15,983 nucleotides of DNA, taken from the NCBI GenBank assembly GCA_023386395.1, contig JAEWJV010000576.1, forward strand, positions 1-15,983, read 5' to 3'. The notes beneath the pieces were generated by a model. That model did not search any database. It was not told where the DNA came from and saw only the letters and a program-made list of their open reading frames with translations. Position 1 is the first letter of the stretch. Every line of letters starts with the position of its first letter. The stretch comes from Bacteroidota bacterium (GTDB lineage: Bacteria; Bacteroidota; Bacteroidia; Chitinophagales; Chitinophagaceae). Positions 8,715 to 15,700 of the stretch are shown one piece after another. A program made the position numbers and the translations under genes.

Positions 8715-8820
8715 TAATGATATGAAGTTTAATAGAGAACGATAAATATTATTGTCTATAAAATAGGCCCCTCAATGACATTTAAAGACAAAAGAATTTA
8801 TAATTACAAACTTTCTTAAC

Positions 8821-8851
8821 TTGTGGATAAAATGTTAATAACATACTATTG
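8821..8851 (+). promoter_or_regulatory. Probable promoter of the methyltransferase-nuclease gene
   Basis: TTG at 8821-8823, 20 bases, then TACTATTG at 8844-8851, one base off the Bacteroidetes TAnnTTTG -7 element. The start of transcription would be near 8857, some 12 bases before the ATG at 8869. The spacer holds a perfect DnaA-box sequence (see separate entry). The region is shared with the divergent toxin-antitoxin promoter about 110 bp away. Confidence 0.45.
8822..8830 (-). other. Consensus DnaA-box sequence
   Basis: TGTGGATAA on the plus strand is TTATCCACA on the minus strand, the exact strong DnaA box. A 9-mer match in either orientation would turn up by chance about once in eight windows of this size, so the match alone is weak; its place inside a promoter spacer is what makes it worth noting. 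Confidence 0.3.
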
Positions 8852-8868
8852 CATCTTAAACTACTGCC

Positions 8869-10578
8869 ATGAGAAAACAAAAAAAGGAAGAACCATTCCT
8901 GCCAAAACAAAAAAGCATTGTTGCTATTCCAAAATTTAAACAGGCATCCCAAAATGAAAATGTTATTCCAATTTTAAATCAACTTTATTTTGGTGACTGC
9001 TTAGAAGTATTGAAGGTATTAACTCACCAGGAACCTTTTATTGACCTCATCTATATAGATCCACCGTTTAACAGTAAGCGCAATTATAATGTTCTCTTTG
9101 AGAGTATTGATATGAAGGATGCAAATGCACAAAAACAAGCTTTTGCGGATACCTGGAGCAATGTATTTTATATAGTAGAGCTTCAAAATCTTGCAGACCT
9201 TAATAAAGAGGTATACGATTTTTTATACGTCTTAGACAAAAATAAAAGTATAAGCGATGGCGCAGTCGCTTATTTAACTATTATGGCATTGCGCATTTAT
9301 TATATGCATAAACTATTAAAAGAAACTGGCAGTTTTTATTTGCATTGCGATCCGACTATGAGCCATTATTTAAAACTGATTTGCGATATGATTTTTGGAT
9401 GTAGCAATTATAGAAATGAAATTGTTTGGAAAAGAACAAATGCTCACAATGATTCAGGTACTTATGGCAATACCCATGATATAATTCACTTCTATACAAA
9501 AACAAACAAATTTATTTGGAATAAACAATTCCAGCCTTACGATGAAGAATACATTGAAAGTTACTATCGTAATAAAGATGCTGATGGCAGAAGATGGATG
9601 TCTGGTGATTTGAGTGCAAAAGGTTTATCTGGCGGCGGATATGAATACGACTGGAAAGGAGTGCGGGGCCTTTGGAGGGCGCCAATTGATACAATGAAAA
9701 AGCTTGATAAAGAGGGGAAAATCTATTATACAAAAAATGGGATACCTAGAAGAAAGAGATATTTAGATGAAGCGCCAGGGATGCCCGTAGATGATATTGT
9801 ATATGATATAGAACCTTTGCGCAGCTGGAATAGAGAGAAGCTTGGATATCCAACTCAAAAACCAGAAGCTTTATTAGAGCGCATTATAAAAGCCTCCTCT
9901 AATGAAGGAGATGTGGTGGCCGATTTCTTTTGTGGTTGCGGAACAACCATTGCTGCTGCCCAAAAATTAAACCGGAAATGGCTGGGTGCCGATATTTCTC
10001 ATTTAGCAGTAAAATTGATATTATACCGTCTTGAAAAAACCTATGGTAAAAATATTTCTTCCACAATTAAACTAAATGGATTTCCTAAAGATGTAGCAAG
10101 TGCTAAGATGCTCGCAAGTGAAACAAAAGATGGTCGCTTCGGCTTTCAGGAATGGGCGATTGAAGTACTACTTCATGGCGTTGTAAATCCTAAAAAAGTG
10201 GGTGATGGTGGTTATGATGGATATCTGACCTATCAAACAGATAAAGGAAAAGAGTTTGCATTGATTGAAACAAAAAGTGGGAATGTGAATGTAAAAAATA
10301 TGCGGGAGTTTATCCAGGTAATTAATAAGCAAAATGCGTCAGCAGGAATTTTCGTTTGCTTTGACGATACTGTGTCAAAAGAAATGCGGCGGGAGGCAAA
10401 GGCTGTTGGTACAATATCCATTGCTGGAATGAAAACACAACTTGACAAAATACAAATTCTGACAATAGAAGATATATTGAACAGAGGTATGATGCCACGC
10501 TTACCAAATATTGTTTCAACATTTAAACAAGCAGAGAAATTTGATAGGAAAGAAAATCAATTGAAAATTAATTTTTAA
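8869..10578 (+). CDS. DNA methyltransferase (N6-adenine type, beta class) fused to PD-(D/E)XK nuclease-like domain
   Basis: 569 residues. Methyltransferase part: FGDCLEVL about 41-48; motif IV DPPF at 64-67 within IYIDPPFNSKRNYNVLF; the YPTQKPEALLERII segment at 327-340; and the AdoMet-binding motif I DFFCGCGTT at 352-360. Motif IV before motif I is the beta-class order of type III Mod-like and many type II enzymes, and DPPF points to adenine N6 as target. The C-terminal part from about 423 (GFQEWAIEVL, then GDGGYDGYL and FALIETKSG) has the Mrr/PD-(D/E)XK pattern: Asp450 and Glu467-Thr-Lys469, all present. So one chain may both methylate and cut, or the last domain may only bind DNA. No separate restriction or specificity gene is nearby. 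It is divergent from the toxin-antitoxin pair and visibly AT-richer than susCD. The recognition site is unknown. Confidence 0.92.
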   Translation: MRKQKKEEPFLPKQKSIVAIPKFKQASQNENVIPILNQLYFGDCLEVLKVLTHQEPFIDLIYIDPPFNSKRNYNVLFESIDMKDANAQKQAFADTWSNVFYIVELQNLADLNKEVYDFLYVLDKNKSISDGAVAYLTIMALRIYYMHKLLKETGSFYLHCDPTMSHYLKLICDMIFGCSNYRNEIVWKRTNAHNDSGTYGNTHDIIHFYTKTNKFIWNKQFQPYDEEYIESYYRNKDADGRRWMSGDLSAKGLSGGGYEYDWKGVRGLWRAPIDTMKKLDKEGKIYYTKNGIPRRKRYLDEAPGMPVDDIVYDIEPLRSWNREKLGYPTQKPEALLERIIKASSNEGDVVADFFCGCGTTIAAAQKLNRKWLGADISHLAVKLILYRLEKTYGKNISSTIKLNGFPKDVASAKMLASETKDGRFGFQEWAIEVLLHGVVNPKKVGDGGYDGYLTYQTDKGKEFALIETKSGNVNVKNMREFIQVINKQNASAGIFVCFDDTVSKEMRREAKAVGTISIAGMKTQLDKIQILTIEDILNRGMMPRLPNIVSTFKQAEKFDRKENQLKINF

Positions 10579-10688
10579 ATATATTGACAATTAGGTATCC
10601 AGTATGCTAATAGTCATTCACAACTCCTACTAATCATCAAGGCTCAGCAGCCGAAAAATCAGTACTACAAAGCTTAATCAAGGCACGT

Positions 10689-10740
10689 GCACGGATGTGT
10701 CGAAATATCATCCGTGCTTGAACTTTTTGGTTCTTTTTCT
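10689..10740 (+). terminator. Probable rho-independent terminator after the methyltransferase gene
   Basis: A perfect 9-bp stem, GCACGGATG (10689-10697) with CATCCGTGC (10709-10717), loop of 11 bases, followed by TTGAACTTTTTGGTTCTTTTT. It lies 110 bp after the methyltransferase stop at 10578 and faces the right way. A second hairpin adjoins it at 10730-10757. Confidence 0.55.
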
Positions 10741-10757
10741 TTCAAGAGAAAAAGAAC
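10730..10757. repeat. Inverted repeat between convergent genes
   Basis: GTTCTTTTTCT (10730-10740) pairs perfectly with AGAAAAAGAAC (10747-10757) across a six-base spacer. It sits between the convergent methyltransferase and sigma genes and could halt transcription from either side. Similar TTCTTTTTCTTTCAAG-type hairpins are, to my knowledge, frequent between genes in Bacteroidota, so this may be a copy of a dispersed element. Only one copy is in the window. Confidence 0.45.
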
Positions 10758-10785
10758 AGAAGAGAAATATTGTTTGTAAATGATA

Positions 10786-11352
10786 TCATAAATGCGCCAG
10801 CACTGCTATAACCACTAACCCCGAAACGCCCAGTTTCTTCTTAAGCGCCTTAATGCCATTAAGCTTATGCTTTTTTACGGTGTGGATGGAAATGTTTAAC
10901 TCCGCTGCAACCTGTTTGCTGTCTAAGCCTTCTTTAAAAAGCAGGTGCATAACACGCCGTTGCTCCGGTGGCAGTTGCTGTAAGGCTGCATATACCTCCC
11001 GCAGCACCTCTGACCGCACTATTTCGTTGAGGATGAAATCTTCGCTTTCGTGTTGGGTGAAGTAAGCGAAAGCATGTTGTTTGGCGGTGTTGCGCTTTTG
11101 TTGCTGAATATAGTTAAGGCAGGCATTTTTTACGGCAATGTATAATACGGCTTTTATGTTTTTGTAGTTACTGAAATTGGATTGTTTCTCCCATAGTTTA
11201 ATGAATACATCTTCGGTTATATCTGCGGCGGCCTCTTCATTGTTAATAATGCGGTTTGCGAAAAGACATAAAGATGGATAGTATGCTTCAAAACTTGTTT
11301 TGAAGGAAAGTATTTTGGTTGAATTGAATCCACTGTTAGACTTATAAAGCAT
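10786..11352 (-). CDS. ECF-type RNA polymerase sigma factor (Bacteroidetes expansion group)
   Basis: 188 residues. Region 2 is about 17-85 (FEAYYPSLCLFANRIINNEE, AADITEDVFIKLWEKQ, KAVLYIAVKNACLNYIQQQK), region 4 about 118-172 (LQQLPPEQRRVMHLLFKEGL, DSKQVAAELNISIHTVKKHK) with a clear helix-turn-helix for the -35 element. Regions 1 and 3 are absent, as in ECF sigmas. A hydrophobic tail, VSGLVVIAVLAHL, follows and is often seen in this group. Such sigmas usually lie directly upstream of fecR-susC-susD and are held by FecR until the receptor is loaded. Here the gene is on the same strand as fecR and in the right order, but 4.6 kb away. It is the best candidate partner of the FecR at 4962-6161; a stand-alone sigma is the alternative. 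Confidence 0.95.
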   Translation of the reverse strand: MLYKSNSGFNSTKILSFKTSFEAYYPSLCLFANRIINNEEAAADITEDVFIKLWEKQSNFSNYKNIKAVLYIAVKNACLNYIQQQKRNTAKQHAFAYFTQHESEDFILNEIVRSEVLREVYAALQQLPPEQRRVMHLLFKEGLDSKQVAAELNISIHTVKKHKLNGIKALKKKLGVSGLVVIAVLAHL

Positions 11353-11407
11353 ACTAATCTGCTCGGGATAGAGATAAATAAACTTTTATGTAGCAATTTA
11401 AAGATAA

Positions 11408-11437
11408 CAAAAATATCACTTATAATATTATTATGAA
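11408..11437 (-). promoter_or_regulatory. Possible promoter for the ECF sigma gene
   Basis: On the minus strand TATTTTTG (11415-11408) is a full match to TAnnTTTG, with TTC (one base off TTG) 19 bases upstream at about 11437-11435. Transcription would start near 11401, giving a leader of about 50 bases. The surrounding DNA is very AT-rich, so such matches come easily. Confidence 0.35.
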
Positions 11438-11517
11438 CATTTAAAATGATATAATGATACTTTCAAAGTATATAATATATTGAAAATCAACAAATTGCCT
11501 GTATATATCTTTATCTA

Positions 11518-11838
11518 ATGGGTAAAGAAAATCCGGAAATAAAGTATAACCGCCTTCAACATATCCTAATTGAGTTTGGTATAGATCAAATAGAATTGGC
11601 AGAAGAACTTAATGTTAATAGAAACTCTGTTTCTAGATGGTGCAGGAACTTAGTTCAGCCATCGTTATATCAACTAAGATTAATAGCAGAATTTTTTGGA
11701 ATAAATATAAAAGATCTTATAGAGCCAACAATTTGGTCGGATCGAAAAGGACCGGCGCCTGTCGAGATATATAAAGAGAAAAGAAAAAAAGAAAGGGAAG
11801 CGTTAGCTAAAAAGAAAAAGACATCTAAAAGAAAATGA
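11518..11838 (+). CDS. XRE-family helix-turn-helix regulator with basic tail
   Basis: 106 residues. A Cro/C1-type helix-turn-helix covers about 9-66: IKYNRLQHILIEFGIDQIEL AEELNVNRNSVSRWCRN, LVQPSLYQLRLIAEFFGINI KDLIEP. This variant, with NRL at the start and SRWC-N-QPSL in and after the recognition helix, is common in Bacteroidota, often beside restriction-modification genes. The last 25 residues are strongly basic (EKRKKEREALAKKKKTSKRK) and could add non-specific DNA contact. Its stop overlaps the next start as ATGA (11835-11838), so the two are translationally coupled. No good TAnnTTTG promoter with matching TTG is found; TATCTTTA at 11506-11513 is near but would leave almost no leader. Target unknown; autoregulation or control of the neighbouring genes is likely. 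Confidence 0.88.
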   Translation: MGKENPEIKYNRLQHILIEFGIDQIELAEELNVNRNSVSRWCRNLVQPSLYQLRLIAEFFGINIKDLIEPTIWSDRKGPAPVEIYKEKRKKEREALAKKKKTSKRK

Positions 11839-12224
11839 ATCATCTTTCTATCCTTTCCTGCTATCGTCAATATAAAAAACTTTCTCTTGAAATGATTGCA
11901 AAAGAACTTAATCTTTCCACTGAATCATACAAAGAACTAGAAGAAGGGAAACTAAAAATCAACGCAATTCATGCAAAAAAGCTGTCGGATTTTTATCAAG
12001 CACCAATTGAATTGTTTATGCTTGGTGAAATTGGCGTAACTCATCATTTGCGTGCAAGTGTTTTATACCATAATTGCACTTTTATCGGTGGCCAAGGAGG
12101 CAGTAGTGGTTATGTGAATCACCAATACAATGATCGAGGCATGGAAGAAATTGTGCTTACCAAAAATGAAGAAATAAGGGAACTTAAGCAAGAAATTAAA
12201 AGGCTCCAACAAAAGATCAAGTAA
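11835..12224 (+). CDS. XRE-type regulator with C-terminal coiled coil
   Basis: 129 residues. The helix-turn-helix is about 5-62 (LSILSCYRQYKKLSLEMIAK, ELNLSTESYKELEEGKLKIN, AKKLSDFYQAPIELFML). A glycine-rich linker follows (FIGGQGGSSGYVNHQYND, about 83-100), then a highly charged helix, LTKNEEIRELKQEIKRLQQK, from about 107 to the end, with heptad leucines as in a dimerising coiled coil. The start overlaps the stop of the preceding XRE gene by four bases. It shares its whole layout with the convergent gene at 12236-12631, including AKKLSDFY against AQKLSDLY, so the two are probably distant paralogues. Its role is unknown; DNA binding and dimerisation are what the sequence supports. Confidence 0.8.
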   Translation: MNHLSILSCYRQYKKLSLEMIAKELNLSTESYKELEEGKLKINAIHAKKLSDFYQAPIELFMLGEIGVTHHLRASVLYHNCTFIGGQGGSSGYVNHQYNDRGMEEIVLTKNEEIRELKQEIKRLQQKIK

Positions 12225-12235
12225 CTATGCTCACT

Positions 12236-12631
12236 TTATGAATGAGCCAATTTGCCACCCAATGCTTTTACCAATTCCATTAATTCTGTGTTTTGCTTAA
12301 TTAATAATTCATTCTGCTCTTTCAAAACTTTCATAGTGGTTTCATCAAACTGATTTGTTTGACTTTGAACAAAACCTATATTGCCATTATTGCTATTTTC
12401 TGAAATGGATTTTGATTGAAATGTAACAATAGGTGTGGCTTCTGAAAGCAAGTTGGCAATACTTACTTTATATAGGTCGGATAATTTTTGCGCTTGTTCT
12501 GCAGTTATTCTTGCCGGGTTAGCTTCCAGCCTTGCATACGTGGCCTGGCTTATACCTAATATTTCTTCACCTACAAAATCTTGCGTGTAATCGTTTACTT
12601 CCCTTAGTATTTTAAGCGTACTGGTTGCCAT
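12236..12631 (-). CDS. XRE-type regulator with C-terminal coiled coil, convergent to its paralogue
   Basis: 131 residues. The helix-turn-helix is about 5-64 (LKILREVNDYTQDFVGEEIL, GISQATYARLEANPARITAE, QAQKLSDLYKVSIANLLSE). An Asn/Ser-rich linker (SENSNNGNIGFVQSQTNQF, about 78-96) leads to an amphipathic helix, TMKVLKEQNELLIKQNTELM ELVKALGGKL, likely a dimerising coiled coil. It lies 100 bp downstream of the giant NTPase gene on the same strand and could be read from the same transcript, though I see neither a firm terminator nor a clear promoter in that gap. Its 3' end is 11 bp from that of the plus-strand XRE pair. The layout and several residues match the protein at 11835-12224. Confidence 0.85.
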   Translation of the reverse strand: MATSTLKILREVNDYTQDFVGEEILGISQATYARLEANPARITAEQAQKLSDLYKVSIANLLSEATPIVTFQSKSISENSNNGNIGFVQSQTNQFDETTMKVLKEQNELLIKQNTELMELVKALGGKLAHS

Positions 12632-12731
12632 GTTTAAATAAGAATAAAACTGTTAGAGAAAAGAATATTTTATGCGTAAAATTAGGTTTTAATGCGGAGA
12701 GCGAGCACCGTTTTTAATATGGATTTATAAA

Positions 12732-15700
12732 TCATTCTTCTTTGAAATATAGTTGTCCATTTATTTTAACATCATTTAAAATATAAAACCCAGACACATT
12801 TAGTCTGCTTCGTTCACCCGAAACAATTCTATAATTTCCCAAAAACTGCTTTTCCCCTACAACGCTCCATACTAAAACTAAATTTTCTTTTTCCAACCAA
12901 GCCAATAACTCCTTTTTTCTAATAAGTAATCCGGAAATACCTCTATTATTTACAGATGGGTCAAAACATATTAATTTGCCTGCATCATTTATCAATTCAC
13001 CCTCTTGTTTTGAAAAAGTGAGATTTAATGCTTGCTGTAAAAGCTGCACAGGTTTATAATATTGTATAGCTGATTTTTTTGAGCAATCGTATTCTTCTTC
13101 CCAATTGTAGTATTCCGCTGTTCGATGAACCTTTGCAATTACTTTGTTTGATTTATCTGTTAATTCAACCCAACTTCCACCTCTATAGTTGATTTTATTA
13201 AAAAAATTAAAAGCCGGCGACCAATAATATTCTTTATCAAAAATAGTGTACATGCTCCTGGCTTCAGGCAATTCTCCACGATGAAAGTTGCGCTGAAGAA
13301 ATCTTTTAAGTTTCAATATATCGTCTTTTTGCACCAAATAGCTGCGCATTTGATACCAAAGACGTTTTCTTTTGCTGTCCCATCTGTCTTCTCCCAAAGG
13401 TTCTTTCTCCCCCCATTCAGGATGGATTTCAAGCCATAGCCATTGTTCACCATTTTCATCACAAACTTCCAATATATTTTCAGGTAAGGGCAAATCAGCT
13501 CTATTTGATATCCAGTCTGTATGCTGCATATTCCAGGGAGCATATTTATAATGAAACCACCATTGAGCGGAATACTCATCAACATACCTTTCTGCATAGG
13601 TTTCTTTTATTAAAGTAGTTGGGTCAATATCTCTTATGTAGGGATACCATGGCCCATCATACGCAATTGTTTTTTTCCGTCTTCCCAAGCTTGATTCATC
13701 TATAAGTTTGAAATAATCAGACACACGAGCTAATAACTGATAAAATACAATCCATTGATATTTTTTCCCTATTCTCTCTTTGTGGCCTGAACTTCTACCT
13801 GAACCTTGTCTTGAGTCAAACTCACTGAATAATGCCGGATCATATCCTAACTTAAAAATTAAATCAACTGCATGATTGCTTAATCGGTCATAATTTATAT
13901 TCCAATCTGAAAAAGCTCTTTGAAAAGTGTACCTACCAAAATCACCATATCTGGCTGTTCCTCTTCCATACTCTGTTGTCATTGAATCAAGTATTGCAGT
14001 CGAACCCCAGTTATTCTTTCCATAATTACCTGAATCTTTTTTGGGTTTGTGTTTTTTATCAATTGTATTAATTGAAGGAAGTCTTGTGGGCAGCTTTTTA
14101 CTTTTATAAGGCGGTCTGACTTTTTTAATATCAATCTTCGGCTTATACTTCAAATAAATCGTATATTCAATAATGCCCCTTGCATAATCACGTAACAATA
14201 TATGCGGGACAACTTCTTTGTGGTTAAACATTGTGCGATAAATGTATTCAGTTAGTGTAATCAATGCATCCGTTTTTTTTGCTCTTAAAACTGAACCATA
14301 GGCAGCGGCATATAAACGTTCGATCACATAAAAGTCATTAACATTTTCAAACTTTTTCAATAAAGGCTGGATCAAATGAATTCGGTGTTGCAGCAGACAT
14401 ACCAGGCCTTTAGTTGCAGCATCTCTCAGATAACGGTTGGCGCTAGTTAAAAACCAACCTAATGTTATACAACCAAGTAATAATGACTCATCATTAATTT
14501 GTGCTTGCTCGGTTTCAATATTCCACGCGAAATCAATAAGTCTTTTGACGGAATTAGAATTTGATTTATCATCATCATATTTATCTTGCAACCAAACTGT
14601 CCATTGAGCATCTCGTTCGGATAATGAAAAATTACTTAAATAAATATGAAGTCTTTCCGCGTTAAAATAAAAACCTGGTTTCATGGATGACAAAATGCAA
14701 ACTCCAATAAAGTAGTCATTGAGGCTGTCGTCATGAACTATAACCTCATTTACGTAATCTTTTGCACTGTTTCCAATTGTATCGTGCTTTCTCCATGTAA
14801 GGGATTGTACAAAAGCTTCGGCTACCGAATAATACAATTTAGTATGCGGAGCAACTTCAAACAATTCCTTGCCTGTTCTTTCCGGAACCTGGATAGCTAA
14901 CGCGTCAACCAGGTTTTGATTTACATGAGTTGCATAATCATCTTTAATTAAATCGTGAAGTTTGCCTTTTTTAAACGAAAGTTCAGGCTGCTTTTTATCC
15001 AGATACTTATCCAATAACAACGAAACGGTTAAATGATCCTGGAAGCGTTGATAAGCGAAATAAACAACATCATAATGCGTTCCGCTGTCATCCCAAAATA
15101 AGTCATCATTCAATACGCCCTCAGAAATAAGCCTTTTCAGAAAAGGTTCAGAATTGTTGCACGCTTCCCGGAATACGCTGTTTGCAATTTTATCTGCCTC
15201 TATATATTTCACGTGATCTTTACCCTTCTCCACCATTTTTAACAGCAACTCTTCCACTAACATTTTTACTAATGGCAGTTTATCATCATAATCTAATTCT
15301 TCAGGTCGTGCAAGCTTTAAATTTATACTCTCAAGAAAAGAGTCCACTATAGCCGTAATACCTTCAAAACCCGGGGGTATTTCATGTAACCCACGGTCAG
15401 AGATTGATTTACAAAACAATTTTAAAAATAAAGGATTTTGAAATTCCGGGTTTAGTAATGGAGAACTTGGTTGTATAATTCTATAATAGTCAAAAAAACG
15501 TTTAGTAGCAGCATATTCAACACCCTCAAATCCCCTGTGAGAAACTCTGCTAATTATATCCTCACCTATTTCTTTTTTTGGAGCAATTAATTCTTCAAAT
15601 GATGTTCGTACGCTAATTACTAACGCAAGCCAGGGATATTTTTCAAAAGAATTAATAAATGATTTTAATCTTTTGGGCCAAATTTTACGGCCATTGCCTT

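Noticed and set aside
6162..10785. Direct repeats or integration sites (tRNA, att) bounding the accessory block
   Set aside because: By eye no matching sequences were found at the two edges and no tRNA gene or integrase is in the window.
12229..12247. Small hairpin GCTCA/TGAGC between the convergent XRE genes, considered as a terminator
   Set aside because: Only five base pairs with a nine-base loop, no T-run on either side, and half of it lies inside the coding end of the minus-strand gene.
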